Numbered from the stretch's first letter, positions 19,060 through 28,728 are shown. The stretch is 64,000 bases of DNA from Flavobacteriaceae bacterium (GCA_947448525.1 CANFNV010000001.1:124001-188000), one strand, 5' to 3'. The notes: generated from the sequence alone by a model not told the origin. Numbers and translations are program-made.

Positions 19060-19087
19060 TGTCAAACTTTATTTAAAGGCTTGACAT
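19060..19087 (-). terminator. Terminator between prfA and pyrF
   Basis: Arms atgtcaa and ttgacat are flanked by A and T runs, giving a U tract on the minus strand. It lies 33 bases past the prfA stop and separates it from the pyrF promoter. Confidence 0.65.
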
Positions 19088-19120
19088 CTTTTTTCATTAT
19101 TCTACTCTCTATTTTCTAAA

Positions 19121-20194
19121 TTAGAAAACTTCAGATTCTTTTAGTTTCTCCATATTGTTAACTAATTGAAGTTCGTCAACAAATTTTTGAATTTTTCCAT
19201 TCATAACACCATCCATATCAAAAACGTCTAATCCGATTCTATGATCAGTTACACGACCTTGCGAATAATTATAAGTTCTAATTTTTGCAGAACGGTCTCC
19301 TGAACTTACCTGAGAAGTACGTTTCACAGCATCTTCCGCTTGTTTTTTGGCTAATTCTTGTTCGTACAAACGAGAACGCAAAACATCTAATGCTTTATCT
19401 TTATTTTTATGTTGCGATTTTTGATCTTGACATTGGGCTACTAATCCGGTTGGGATGTGGGTTAAACGAACAGCCGACTTAGTAGTATTTACCGATTGTC
19501 CTCCAGGTCCAGAGGAACAGAAAAAGTCAACACGAACATCGTTCATATCAATTTGCACGTCAAATTCTTCTGCTTCCGGTAAAACCATAACGGTTGCAGC
19601 AGAAGTATGCACACGTCCTTGTGTTTCGGTTTGCGGGACACGTTGCACGCGATGAACACCAGCTTCAAATTTCAAAGTACCATAAACATCTTCTCCTGTA
19701 ACTTCAAAAATAACCTCTTTGAATCCACCCGAAGTTCCTTCGTTCATATCGACTGTTGAAGTTCTCCAACCACGAGTCTCACAATATTTTGTATACATTC
19801 TGTACAAATCACCTGCAAAAATAGAAGCTTCATCTCCACCCGTACCCGCACGAATTTCTACCATTACGTTTTTAGCATCTTCCGCATCTTTAGGAATCAA
19901 CAAAAATTTAATTTCATCCTCTAGTTCAGGCAAGCGTTGTTTAGCTTCATCCAATTGCATTTTGGCCATTTCTACCATTTCGGCATCAGAACCATCAGCA
20001 AGAATTTCGTTGGCCTCTTCTATATTTCCAGTAATATTTATAAGCTCTTCTCTTTTTTCCATTAGGTTTTTCAACCCTTTATATTCTTGATTTAGTAAAA
20101 CATAGCGCTTTTGGTCAGCAATAATATCTGGCTGAATAATCAAATCCGATATTTCGTCGAAACGTTGTTTTACATATTGTAGTCTTTCTAACAT
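19121..20194 (-). CDS. prfA: Peptide chain release factor 1
   Basis: RF1 recognises UAA and UAG stop codons and triggers release of the finished protein. The 357-residue protein has the PxT-type anticodon tripeptide PQT (187-189, in RVPQTETQG), which marks RF1 rather than RF2 (SPF). It also has the catalytic GGQ at 231-233 in [12 protein letters not shown]. The frame runs upstream to an ATG at 20239, but that codon lies ahead of the TATTTTTG box, so MLERLQYVK at 20194 is taken as the start. This also matches the family's N terminus. Confidence 0.97.
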   Translation of the reverse strand: MLERLQYVKQRFDEISDLIIQPDIIADQKRYVLLNQEYKGLKNLMEKREELINITGNIEEANEILADGSDAEMVEMAKMQLDEAKQRLPELEDEIKFLLIPKDAEDAKNVMVEIRAGTGGDEASIFAGDLYRMYTKYCETRGWRTSTVDMNEGTSGGFKEVIFEVTGEDVYGTLKFEAGVHRVQRVPQTETQGRVHTSAATVMVLPEAEEFDVQIDMNDVRVDFFCSSGPGGQSVNTTKSAVRLTHIPTGLVAQCQDQKSQHKNKDKALDVLRSRLYEQELAKKQAEDAVKRTSQVSSGDRSAKIRTYNYSQGRVTDHRIGLDVFDMDGVMNGKIQKFVDELQLVNNMEKLKESEVF

Positions 20195-20216
20195 TTTGTA
20201 TTCTTTATTTGGATAG

Positions 20217-20224
20217 CAAAAATA
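20217..20224 (-). promoter_or_regulatory. -7 box of prfA promoter
   Basis: Minus-strand TATTTTTG lies 22 nt before the prfA ATG at 20194 and downstream of the other candidate ATG at 20239. It therefore decides between the two starts. Confidence 0.55.
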
Positions 20225-20295
20225 GTAAATAGTGTTCATTTGGCAGTGATCAGTTAGCAGTTTTTTTATAATATTGTGGTATTAAAATTATACCG

Positions 20296-20799
20296 ATGAA
20301 AAAAATTGCTTTTACCTTAGCTTTTGCTTCAATAACACTTATATTTTCGTGCAATAAATACGATTCGAAAGGAAATCTTATAAAGAATTACGAGGAACTT
20401 GAAAAAGCAAAGTGGCTGTTGGGCGAATGGATAAAAACAGATAGTTTAGGCACCTTAAAAGAAATTTGGGCCAATCAAGACGATAGCACTTTTATAGGAC
20501 AATCTTATTATTTTCAAAATGAAAAAGACACCTTGCACTTTGAAAGCATTGAATTAATGCAAGATCAGGAGCATTTAATTTATTCTGCTACTATTAAAGG
20601 CGAAAATAATGATACTGCAATTCCTTTTCAAATGACAAAAAACGAGGATAGCTTATTGGTTTTTGAAAACCCGAAGCACGATTATCCGCAAAAATTGGAA
20701 TATAGATTACAAAAAAACAAGAGTATTTCAATAATTGTTTCAGGGAGAAGTAAAGGAAAAGCCAGTTCAACCACCTATTCGTTATCTAAGAAAAAATAA
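20296..20799 (+). CDS. DUF6265-like lipoprotein
   Basis: The 167-residue product starts with a lipoprotein signal whose lipobox ends IFSC (Cys19). The mature part has the pattern AKWLLGEWIKTDSLG followed by LKEIWANQDDSTFIGQS and VFENPKHDYPQKLEY. The WLxGxW start and the later NPxHDYPQ stretch are typical of the DUF6265 group, small lipocalin-like beta-barrel proteins of unknown function. It would be anchored to a membrane facing the periplasm. It stands alone, divergent from prfA, with a gap of over 300 bases after it. Confidence 0.75.
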   Translation: MKKIAFTLAFASITLIFSCNKYDSKGNLIKNYEELEKAKWLLGEWIKTDSLGTLKEIWANQDDSTFIGQSYYFQNEKDTLHFESIELMQDQEHLIYSATIKGENNDTAIPFQMTKNEDSLLVFENPKHDYPQKLEYRLQKNKSISIIVSGRSKGKASSTTYSLSKKK

Positions 20800-20881
20800 A
20801 ATATTTTTTAGGTAAGGGATTTGTTATTATTAAAAAAATCAATTGAATGGTTTGTGAAATTTTATTTACAGTTGATGAATA

Positions 20882-20903
20882 AAGTCTGACGTTTGTCAGA
20901 CTT
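20882..20903. repeat. Perfect inverted repeat in a 313-bp gap
   Basis: Nine-base arms aagtctgac and gtcagactt around gttt form a perfect hairpin with no T tract behind it, about 80 nt past the DUF6265-like gene. It could be an operator or an RNA element. The rest of the gap (20800-21112) is AT-rich; a 25-codon ATG frame at about 20950 looks like chance. Confidence 0.5.
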
Positions 20904-21112
20904 GTACACCCAAATAAGGCTAGATAATTCTTATTATAAAGTTGATGTGATGAAAACTAACTTCAGAAATTCTAAAAAAACTTGGTCCGTATTTTTACTA
21001 TTTTCTATAGAAAAGCTACAATATTGAGTTGTAATTCTTAGGTATTATCTTACAACAATACATTAAAAATTCCAAATTCTAATTTTTAATTGGAATTTGA
21101 TATTTGAAATTG

Positions 21113-21424
21113 TTATATTTTAATTCCTGGAGGTAATAAATCTCTGTAAGTAGTATTTTTTCTAAAAAATAAAGCAATTTTTGGAAGAATAGGAACCACT
21201 TTCAATTTGCGTTCGTATGCAATTTCCATAATGTTTTTTAAAAATTCATTTAAAAATTCCTCGTTAGAAAATCCATCAGGAACGTTGATTCGAGTTAGAA
21301 AAATTTTCTTTTCTTGGAAAGAATATTCAACAGAAACTAACTTACCATCAACTAATGTCTCAAATTGTCTAGCAAATGTATTGTCTTTTATTTCCATTTT
21401 TTCTAAAATTAACGATACGTTCAT
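21113..21424 (-). CDS. Small GNAT-like N-acetyltransferase (YjdJ type)
   Basis: The 103-residue protein resembles the short Gcn5-related acetyltransferase family that lacks the N-terminal part of the GNAT fold. After an initial strand (EYSFQEKKIFLTRINVPDGF) comes a helix carrying FLNEFLKNIMEIAYERKLKVVPILP, then FFRKN near the end, where family members have a conserved aromatic-basic segment. The substrate is unknown. An alternative start at Met10 is possible. The gene is divergent from the hydrolase at 21505. Confidence 0.7.
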   Translation of the reverse strand: MNVSLILEKMEIKDNTFARQFETLVDGKLVSVEYSFQEKKIFLTRINVPDGFSNEEFLNEFLKNIMEIAYERKLKVVPILPKIALFFRKNTTYRDLLPPGIKI

Positions 21425-21504
21425 AATCAGGTGGAATAAATAAATTAAATTTATGCAAATTTCGGAATAAATAATGGATAAAGCGACTTAAAAAAGTTAA
21501 AATT

Positions 21505-22170
21505 ATGAATAGGATTCCAGTTTATTTTATGCCAGGATTAGCAGCGAGTGGCTCTATTTTTGAACGAATTGATTTGCCAGAAGACACTTTTGAAATTTAT
21601 CTTTTAGAATGGTTTCTGCCCCAAAATAATGAATCGTTACAAAGTTATGCGGAGCGAATGGCTCAAAAAGTCATTCATGACAATGCCGTTTTAATAGGCG
21701 TTTCATTTGGAGGAATTTTAGTTCAAGAAATGGCTCATTTTTTAAATTTGAGAAAATTAATTATCGTTTCTAGCGTTAAGTCTAATACAGAATTGCCTCA
21801 AAAAATGAAGCTTGCAAAGACTACTAAAATATATAAATTATTGCCAACTGGTTTGCTTCAGGATGCTGAAAAGTTGGTAAAATTTGCTTTCGGAGATGTA
21901 ATGAAACAAAAATTAAAGTTGTATGAGAATTTTTTGCACATGCGTAATAAAGAGTATTTAGATTGGGCAATTGAGCAACTTGTTTGTTGGAAACGAGTTA
22001 AAATAGATTCCAATGTTATTCATATTCATGGTGATGCAGATGAGGTTTTTCCTGAAAAGAATATTAAAGACTTTATAAAAGTTCGTGGGGGAACACACAT
22101 TATGATTTTAAATAGATTTCGTTGGTTTAATGAACATTTGCCTAAAATCATTTTAGAAGATAAAATATAA
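21505..22170 (+). CDS. Alpha/beta-hydrolase
   Basis: The 221-residue cytoplasmic protein has FMPGLAASG as oxyanion-hole segment, the nucleophile elbow GVSFGG, an acid residue in HGDADEVFP and a late His in GGTHIMI, giving the full triad. It lacks a large lid. It is probably an esterase or thioesterase; the substrate cannot be read from the sequence. The lytic transglycosylase gene follows 53 bases later on the same strand. Confidence 0.82.
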   Translation: MNRIPVYFMPGLAASGSIFERIDLPEDTFEIYLLEWFLPQNNESLQSYAERMAQKVIHDNAVLIGVSFGGILVQEMAHFLNLRKLIIVSSVKSNTELPQKMKLAKTTKIYKLLPTGLLQDAEKLVKFAFGDVMKQKLKLYENFLHMRNKEYLDWAIEQLVCWKRVKIDSNVIHIHGDADEVFPEKNIKDFIKVRGGTHIMILNRFRWFNEHLPKIILEDKI

Positions 22171-22223
22171 GTTTTTGGCTCATTTTTTTTTGTAATTTTA
22201 CATTATTATAAAATATATTTGAA

Positions 22224-23117
22224 ATGAAAAAGATTCAGGTTTTAATTATAATCTCATGTATTGTTTTTGTAAGTGGATTATTTATGTTTGCTATTTCTGG
22301 TAATGATAAAAAGAAATTGTTTCACGAAGGAACGGCACAATATTTCCCTCCATCAGTTGACTTTTCTGGAGAAAATATGCCCTTGAAAATTTCGGATGTT
22401 CGAGAACGTTTTGATAGAGAATTAGTAGTAAATGCCAATCTTCATTCGTCAACAATATTAATTATTAAACGCGCCAATCGGGTTTTTCCAATAATAGAAC
22501 CAATATTAAAACAATATGGAGTTCCTGATGATTTTAAGTACTTGGCAGTAATTGAAAGTGCATTGACAAACGCAGTTTCTGCTTCAGGAGCCAAAGGAAT
22601 TTGGCAATTTATGCCTGAAACAGCCAAAGAAAAAGGAATGGAAGTAAACGATGGAGTTGACGAGCGTTATCATCTTCAAAAAGCAACAGAAGCAGCTTGC
22701 AAATATTTATTGACTGCCAGAGAAAAATTTGGAAATTGGACATTAGCTGCTGCATCCTATAATGGCGGTATGAATGGCGTTAATACTAAAATAGCCGAAC
22801 AAAAAGTTTCAGATTATTATGATTTGTTGTTGACCGATGAAACTTCAAGGTATGTTTTCAGAATTCTTGCCTTGAAAGAAATCATGCAACACCCCAATTT
22901 ATATGGATTTGATATTTCTAAAGAGGAATTGTATGAAAATATTCCAACTAAAATTATAGAGGTTGATAGTTCAATTACCGATTTGGCCAGTTTTGCTAAA
23001 TCACAAGGTATAAATTATAAAATATTAAAAATTCACAATCCATGGTTGCGGGATAAAAAATTGGTCAACACAACTAAAAAGAAATATTTTATTGAAATTC
23101 CAACTTCAGGCTATTAA
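22224..23117 (+). CDS. Lytic transglycosylase (SLT/MltD-like)
   Basis: This enzyme cleaves the glycan strands of peptidoglycan to give 1,6-anhydro ends. A single N-terminal hydrophobic segment (about 5-24) is an anchor or signal peptide. The SLT domain spans about 85-220, with catalytic Glu111 in AVIESALTNAVSASGAKGIWQFMPET and the later AAASYNGGMNGV. The remaining 70 residues are compatible with a small cell-wall-binding or LysM-like module. Members of this family remodel the wall during growth. Start ATG fits well. Confidence 0.92.
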   Translation: MKKIQVLIIISCIVFVSGLFMFAISGNDKKKLFHEGTAQYFPPSVDFSGENMPLKISDVRERFDRELVVNANLHSSTILIIKRANRVFPIIEPILKQYGVPDDFKYLAVIESALTNAVSASGAKGIWQFMPETAKEKGMEVNDGVDERYHLQKATEAACKYLLTAREKFGNWTLAAASYNGGMNGVNTKIAEQKVSDYYDLLLTDETSRYVFRILALKEIMQHPNLYGFDISKEELYENIPTKIIEVDSSITDLASFAKSQGINYKILKIHNPWLRDKKLVNTTKKKYFIEIPTSGY

Positions 23118-23252
23118 TAATAATTCTTGAGAAATAGAGAACATACTTAGTTGCTTTTTAAAAATACCTAAAAAAAATTAAATGTTTAAGAAAAAAAACT
23201 ATTTTTACTAGAATTCAAAGTTGAATAGTTATTATTTCAAGATGTTTTTTTA

Positions 23253-23260
23253 TAACTTTG
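23253..23260 (+). promoter_or_regulatory. -7 box ahead of the glycan locus
   Basis: TAACTTTG matches the consensus and lies 36 nt before the aminotransferase ATG. It is the only candidate in the 179-bp gap that precedes the locus. The gap is otherwise A/T-rich without visible genes. Confidence 0.5.
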
Positions 23261-23296
23261 CATAGTTGAATTTCAAATAAATTTTAACAAATAATT

Positions 23297-24430
23297 ATGT
23301 CTCCCCAAAAAATATGGCTCTCTTCTCCCCATATGGGTGGAAACGAACAAAAATTTATCAATGAAGCTTTTGATACCAATTGGATTGCGCCTTTAGGTCC
23401 TAATGTGACTGGTTTTGAGCAAGATTTAGAAGATTATTTGAAAGAGACTGTTTTTGTAGGAGCACTTTGTTCGGGAACAGCCGCTATTCATCTTGGACTT
23501 ATTTTATTGAATGTTGAAGCGGGTGATGAGGTGATTTGTCAAAGTATGACTTTTTCCGCATCTGCAAATCCAATTGTATATCAAGGAGCGACCCCAATTT
23601 TTGTTGATAGTGAACCTGACACATGGAATATTTGTCCAAACGCATTAGAAGATGCCATAAGAGACCGAATTTTAAAAGGTAAAAAACCTAAAGTAATCAT
23701 TGCTGTTCATCTTTACGGAATGCCCTATAAAGTTGAAGAAATAAGGACTATAGCCGATAAATATGAAATTCCTATATTGGAAGATAGTGCAGAAGGACTA
23801 GGGAGTAGTTATAAAAATCAAAAGTGCGGAACTTTTGGAGATATTAGTATTTTATCTTTCAATGGAAATAAAATTATTACAACTTCAGGAGGCGGAGCCA
23901 TTGTAACAAAAAACAAAGAAATCAAAGAGAAAGCAATTTTTCTGGCGACACAAGCACGCGATCATGCACCACACTATCAACATAGTGAAATTGGTTATAA
24001 CTATAGAATGAGTAATATTTGTGCTGGAATTGGAAGAGGACAAATGGAAGTATTAGAAAAACATGTTGCCAAAAGAAGGGCTATGCACGATTTTTATGTA
24101 GAAATTTTTAAACAAAATCAATCTATTTCAGTTTTATCTGAAATTAATGATGATTATTTTTCCAATCATTGGCTTACGGTAATAACTGTCGATGCGTCAA
24201 AAAATAACGGTAAAACGCGAGAAGATTTAAGAGTGCTGTTGGAAAAACAAAATATTGAAAGCAGACCATTATGGAAACCCATGCATTTACAGCCGATTTT
24301 TTCAGATGCTCCTTATTATGGAGGAATAGTTTCAGAAAAATTGTTTAAACAAGGATTGTGTCTTCCATCAGGATCAAATTTAGATACAGAAGATAAAAAA
24401 AGAATAGAAAATTGTTTAAATAATTATTAA
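23297..24430 (+). CDS. PLP-dependent sugar aminotransferase (DegT/DnrJ/EryC1/StrS; PglE-like)
   Basis: The enzyme should transfer an amino group to the 4-keto position of a nucleotide-activated 6-deoxysugar. The 377-residue protein has the family's start LSSPHMGGNEQKF, the cofactor segment GSGTAAIHLGL-like around 60, Asp163 in ILEDSAEGLGS and the PLP-binding Lys192 in SFNGNKIITTSGGG. The dehydratase that would supply its substrate is encoded next. The pair resembles PglE and PglF, which make UDP-4-amino-4,6-dideoxy-GlcNAc; LegC (legionaminic pathway) and perosamine synthase are close relatives, so the exact sugar is open. Confidence 0.87.
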   Translation: MSPQKIWLSSPHMGGNEQKFINEAFDTNWIAPLGPNVTGFEQDLEDYLKETVFVGALCSGTAAIHLGLILLNVEAGDEVICQSMTFSASANPIVYQGATPIFVDSEPDTWNICPNALEDAIRDRILKGKKPKVIIAVHLYGMPYKVEEIRTIADKYEIPILEDSAEGLGSSYKNQKCGTFGDISILSFNGNKIITTSGGGAIVTKNKEIKEKAIFLATQARDHAPHYQHSEIGYNYRMSNICAGIGRGQMEVLEKHVAKRRAMHDFYVEIFKQNQSISVLSEINDDYFSNHWLTVITVDASKNNGKTREDLRVLLEKQNIESRPLWKPMHLQPIFSDAPYYGGIVSEKLFKQGLCLPSGSNLDTEDKKRIENCLNNY

Positions 24431-24471
24431 TGTTTTCAAAAAACTCTAAGTTCACTTTAAATTAAATTAAT

Positions 24472-26442
24472 TTGAAAAAAAATACTATTAAAAATTTTAT
24501 ATCAGATTTCTTAATTTTTTTTACTGAAATTAATATTAGTTTTAGTTTTGAAAGTATAGGATATTTACCAAGATGTATTATATTAATGCTAGATATTTTT
24601 GTTGTAATAATATCAGGTTTTTTTTCTTTTTTGTTATTAGAAGGGTTAAGTCTAAATTATATTCATACTAAACATCAAATTGTTGCTATTGCCTTATATA
24701 TAGTCATCAATATTTTTTTCTTCTGGATTTTTAAAACTTATTCTGGAATAATTAGGTATTCATCAAATGTAGATGCCTTAAAATTATTTTTTTCTCAATC
24801 ATTCACTTTTGTTACGGTTCTTATTGTTAATTTCTCCTTGATTTTTACATATCATGCTAAGTTATTTTTAAATACTGGAGTATTCCTAAATTCAATTTTA
24901 TCATTTAGCATCTTATTTTTATATAGAATTTTAGTTAAAGAAGTTTTTGAAAAAGTATTTATTTATTCAAGGGGCACTAATAATAAAATAGATGCAATTA
25001 TTTATGGTTCAGACCTCAATGCAGTTTCTGTTGCCAATGCTCTTAAATCAGATACTCCTGGTAGATTTAAAATAATAGGGTTTATCGATAAAAGCAATCA
25101 AAATTCAAGCAAAAGGCTTTTAGATTTACCAATTTTTAAGATTAAAAAATCTGTTAAAGACTTATTGCATTTACAAAAAGTAGAAGCACTAATTATTTCA
25201 GATAAAAGTCTTACCAATGAAGAGACACTTACTATAGTTGAAGAATGCATTGAATTCGGTTTTAAAGTGTTTACATTACCATCAGTATTGGACTGGGAGG
25301 ATAAAAAAGAAATTTCAAAAAATATAAAAGACTTTCAAATTCAAGATTTATTAGACAGAAAACCAATCCTATTAAATACGCAAGCGATTTCATCTAAATT
25401 AAATGGTAAGACAATATTAGTTTCTGGAGCGGGAGGCTCAATTGGAAGTGAGATTGTTAGACAACTGCTTGAATTTAATCCAAAAAAAATTATTATTCTT
25501 GATCAAGCTGAAACACCACTTCATTCTCTTTCATTAGAGATTTCAGAAAAAAATCATACTGTTAAATGCTGTAATGTTATAGCAGATGTAAAAAATTATA
25601 ATCTTTTAGATAAAATTTTTGAGAAATATACACCTCATGTGGTTTATCATGCAGCTGCATATAAGCACGTTCCTATGATGGAAGAAAATCCATCTCAAGC
25701 AATTTTAACAAATGTATTGGGAACCAAAAATATCGCAGATTTGTCAAATAAATATAATGTGGATTGCTTTGTAATGATATCTACAGATAAAGCTGTAAAA
25801 CCGAGCAGTGTTATGGGAGCCAGTAAAAGAATTGCTGAAATGTATGTGCAATCAAAGCATTTAAAACATAGAGAAAACAATTCTGAAAATTATCCAAAAT
25901 TTATAACCACGCGTTTTGGGAATGTTTTGGGTTCTAATGGTTCTGTTGTACCATTATTTACAAAACAAATTCAAGAAGGAGGACCAATAACAATTACTCA
26001 TCCAGATATTATTCGCTATTTTATGACCATTCCTGAAGCTTGTCAATTGGTTTTGGAGGCAGGTTCTATGGGAACTGGAGGTGAAATATATATATTTGAC
26101 ATGGGAAAACCGGTAAAGATTATTGATTTAGCCAAGAAAATGATTCGTTTAGCTGGATTTACTCCTGATAAAGATATTCAAATAAAAATCATCGGATTAA
26201 GACCTGGTGAAAAATTATATGAAGAATTATTAAATGATTCTGCAAAAAATTTAGCTACACATCATGAAAAAATTATGATTGCACAAGAAGTTTGCGATGA
26301 ATTTTCTATTTTAAATCAACAAATAGAAGATTTAATTCAAAGTGCTATTGATTCAAATCCAACGGAATTAGTTACTAAAATGAAAAATATTGTGCCCGAG
26401 TTTAAAAGTTTAAATTCTGTTTTTCAAAATTTAGATAATTAA
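24472..26442 (+). CDS. Membrane-bound UDP-GlcNAc 4,6-dehydratase (PglF/CapD family)
   Basis: The 656-residue protein begins with four hydrophobic segments (about 33-155), then a first Rossmann-like domain (about 172-270) and the catalytic SDR domain with GAGGSIG at 319-325. In the active site, STDKAVKPSSVMGASK has Met448 where classic SDRs have Tyr, with Lys452, which is the hallmark of PglF/FlaA1-type dehydratases. The reaction yields UDP-4-keto-6-deoxy-GlcNAc, the substrate for the aminotransferase just upstream. It starts with TTG; the next Met lies inside the first membrane helix. No acetyltransferase of the PglD type follows. Confidence 0.88.
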   Translation: MKKNTIKNFISDFLIFFTEINISFSFESIGYLPRCIILMLDIFVVIISGFFSFLLLEGLSLNYIHTKHQIVAIALYIVINIFFFWIFKTYSGIIRYSSNVDALKLFFSQSFTFVTVLIVNFSLIFTYHAKLFLNTGVFLNSILSFSILFLYRILVKEVFEKVFIYSRGTNNKIDAIIYGSDLNAVSVANALKSDTPGRFKIIGFIDKSNQNSSKRLLDLPIFKIKKSVKDLLHLQKVEALIISDKSLTNEETLTIVEECIEFGFKVFTLPSVLDWEDKKEISKNIKDFQIQDLLDRKPILLNTQAISSKLNGKTILVSGAGGSIGSEIVRQLLEFNPKKIIILDQAETPLHSLSLEISEKNHTVKCCNVIADVKNYNLLDKIFEKYTPHVVYHAAAYKHVPMMEENPSQAILTNVLGTKNIADLSNKYNVDCFVMISTDKAVKPSSVMGASKRIAEMYVQSKHLKHRENNSENYPKFITTRFGNVLGSNGSVVPLFTKQIQEGGPITITHPDIIRYFMTIPEACQLVLEAGSMGTGGEIYIFDMGKPVKIIDLAKKMIRLAGFTPDKDIQIKIIGLRPGEKLYEELLNDSAKNLATHHEKIMIAQEVCDEFSILNQQIEDLIQSAIDSNPTELVTKMKNIVPEFKSLNSVFQNLDN

Positions 26443-26523
26443 AATTCAATCTAATCAAGGTTTTTTTATTGATTTTCCTTTATTTTGAAAGGGAGAATTT
26501 CTTATTTTATTCGTTTTAATTAT

Positions 26524-26531
26524 TATATTTG
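26524..26531 (+). promoter_or_regulatory. -7 box ahead of the ABC exporter genes
   Basis: TATATTTG lies 38 nt ahead of the permease ATG, in a 127-bp gap after the dehydratase gene. It suggests a second transcription unit from here to neuC. Confidence 0.45.
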
Positions 26532-26569
26532 TCTCTATATAGATGAAATAATTTATGAAATTAATTTAA

Positions 26570-27445
26570 ATGAAATCTACACCAGAAGCATCAGATTGGG
26601 ATTTGGTAATAAAAGGACATACCTCTCTTTTTGATTTAAAATTCAAAGATCTTTGGGCTTATAGAGATTTATTATTCCTTTTTGTTAAACGAGATTTTGT
26701 GAGTTTTTATAAACAAACAATTCTTGGACCACTTTGGTTTTTTATTCAACCTATTTTTACAACACTAGTTTTTACATTTATTTTTGGAAATCTTGCAGGA
26801 ATAAGTACAGATGGTTTACCCCAACCGTTATTTTATTTAGCAGGAATTACTTCTTGGAATTACTTTTCAGATTGTTTGACCAAAACATCTACCGTTTTTA
26901 AAGATAATGCTAGTATTTTTGGAAAGGTATATTTTCCAAGATTAATTATGCCTTTAAGTATTGTAGTAAGTAACTTAGTTCGATTTGGCGTACAGATGTT
27001 ATTGTTTTTATTGATGATGTTGTATTTTTATTTTTTCCCTCAGACAAATGCTTCTTTTCATACAACTTATGCTATTTTATCGGTACCATTTTTAGTTGTA
27101 TTGATGGCTTTATTAGGTTTGGGTATTGGATTGATTATTACTGCAATGACCACAAAATACAAAGATCTAACTTTTTTAATAACCTTTGGGGTTCAGTTGT
27201 TAATGTATGGAACTACTGTGATCTATCCTTTGAGTGAAGCGAAGAATAAATTTGGTGGAATATCAAAAATAATTGAATATAATCCAATGACTGGAATCAT
27301 TGAAGCTTTTAGATATTCTTTTTTAGGAAAAGGAGAATTTAGTTTGTGGAGTATAGGTTATTCCTCAATGATTACGTTATTAATTTTATTTTTTGGAGTC
27401 CTAATTTTCAATAAAACTGAAAAGAATTTTGTAGATACTATATAA
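26570..27445 (+). CDS. wzm: ABC-2 polysaccharide export permease (Wzm-like)
   Basis: This is the membrane half of an ABC exporter that moves a lipid-linked polysaccharide across the inner membrane. The 291-residue protein has a cytoplasmic N terminus with FKDLWAYRDLLFLFVKRDF, a family hallmark, then six hydrophobic segments and FGVLIFNKTEKNFVDTI at the end. Its stop codon shares one base with the ATG of the ATPase gene (TAATG), so the two are translationally coupled, as is usual for Wzm/Wzt pairs. Confidence 0.92.
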   Translation: MKSTPEASDWDLVIKGHTSLFDLKFKDLWAYRDLLFLFVKRDFVSFYKQTILGPLWFFIQPIFTTLVFTFIFGNLAGISTDGLPQPLFYLAGITSWNYFSDCLTKTSTVFKDNASIFGKVYFPRLIMPLSIVVSNLVRFGVQMLLFLLMMLYFYFFPQTNASFHTTYAILSVPFLVVLMALLGLGIGLIITAMTTKYKDLTFLITFGVQLLMYGTTVIYPLSEAKNKFGGISKIIEYNPMTGIIEAFRYSFLGKGEFSLWSIGYSSMITLLILFFGVLIFNKTEKNFVDTI

Positions 27446-28728
27446 TGAGTAAACCAGCAATACAAGTTGAAAACTTATCAAAAGCCTATCAAATCGGACA
27501 GATTGGAACGGGAACTATTTCGCACGATTTAGAGCGTTTTTTTGTTACTAAAGTTTTGGGGAAAGAGGATCCTTTTTGGAAAATTGGAGAAACTAATGAT
27601 AGAAGCACTAAAGGAACTAGTAATATTGTATGGTCTTTAAAAGATATCAATTTTGAAATAAGTCAAGGTGATGCTGTTGGAATAATAGGCAAGAATGGTG
27701 CAGGAAAAAGCACGCTACTAAAATTGCTTTCTCGAGTTACAAGTCCAACTACAGGAGAAATTAAAGTAAAAGGCAGAATTGCAAGTTTACTAGAAGTTGG
27801 GACAGGTTTTCACCCAGAGTTGTCCGGGAGAGAAAACATCTATTTGAATGGTGCTATTCTAGGAATGCGCAAAAAAGAAATTACTCGCAAATTAGATGAG
27901 ATAATTGATTTTTCGGGAGTTGAACGGTACATAGATACGCCTGTAAAACGGTATTCTTCAGGAATGTATGTTCGTTTAGCTTTTGCTGTAGCAGCTCATT
28001 TAGAAAGTGAAATTCTAATCGTAGACGAAGTTTTAGCGGTTGGTGATACTGAATTCCAAAAGAAATGCCTCGGTAAGATGGGAGAAATTAGTAAAGGAGA
28101 AGGTAGAACGGTGCTTTTTGTGAGTCATAATATGGCAGCCGTAAAAAGCTTGTGTGATAAAGGAATTTTATTAGAGAATGGCTTACTTACTTTTAATGGT
28201 AATATTGATACTGTAATAGACGATTATTTAAAAAAAGGAAATAATCTTGCGTCAAAACAATTTAATATTAAAAATGCCCCTCAAACCAATTCATTTAGAT
28301 TATTAGAGGTTCATGTTCTAAATAATAAAGGTAAAATAACTTCAAATCATCTTATTACTAATGATATTAGTATAGAATTTAAGTATGAAGTTTTACAGGA
28401 CAATCAATTATTTACCCATGGTTTTAATCTTTTTAATGATCATAATATTCATATTTTAAGTTCTCATGATAAAGACACGGAAAGTCTAATACTTCCTGTT
28501 AATAAAGGAATTTATTTAAAAAGAGTATTAATTCCGGGTAATTTTTTAGCAGAAGGTGGATATAATTGTAGCTTTGCTATCATGAGATACAATCCTTTTT
28601 ATGTAGAATTTCATGAAATGGAAGTAGTAGGATTTAATATTATTGAAACAATTGGGGAGACTACTGTGAGGGGAAATTATACAGGAAAATTCCCAGGAGT
28701 AGTCAGACCTTTATTAAATTGGAATTAA
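27445..28728 (+). CDS. wzt: Polysaccharide export ATPase with carbohydrate-binding C-terminal domain (Wzt-like)
   Basis: This is the motor of the exporter. The nucleotide-binding domain (about 1-240) has Walker A GKNGAGKST at 82-90, signature YSSGM at 170-174 and Walker B LIVDE at 191-195. A further 150 residues (about 265-420) form the beta-rich Wzt C-terminal domain, which in O-antigen systems recognises a modified non-reducing end of the chain before export. That the next gene is a methyltransferase fits such a terminal mark. At 427 residues it has the length of long Wzt proteins. Confidence 0.92.
   Translation: MSKPAIQVENLSKAYQIGQIGTGTISHDLERFFVTKVLGKEDPFWKIGETNDRSTKGTSNIVWSLKDINFEISQGDAVGIIGKNGAGKSTLLKLLSRVTSPTTGEIKVKGRIASLLEVGTGFHPELSGRENIYLNGAILGMRKKEITRKLDEIIDFSGVERYIDTPVKRYSSGMYVRLAFAVAAHLESEILIVDEVLAVGDTEFQKKCLGKMGEISKGEGRTVLFVSHNMAAVKSLCDKGILLENGLLTFNGNIDTVIDDYLKKGNNLASKQFNIKNAPQTNSFRLLEVHVLNNKGKITSNHLITNDISIEFKYEVLQDNQLFTHGFNLFNDHNIHILSSHDKDTESLILPVNKGIYLKRVLIPGNFLAEGGYNCSFAIMRYNPFYVEFHEMEVVGFNIIETIGETTVRGNYTGKFPGVVRPLLNWN

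Noticed and set aside
20950..21027. 25-codon ATG frame with a short hydrophobic centre in the gap after the DUF6265-like gene
   Set aside because: Too short, no promoter box or conserved feature; expected by chance in AT-rich DNA.
23118..23296. An insertion-sequence end or att site at the border of the glycan locus
   Set aside because: No terminal inverted repeats, target-site duplication, tRNA or integrase is visible on either side of the locus.
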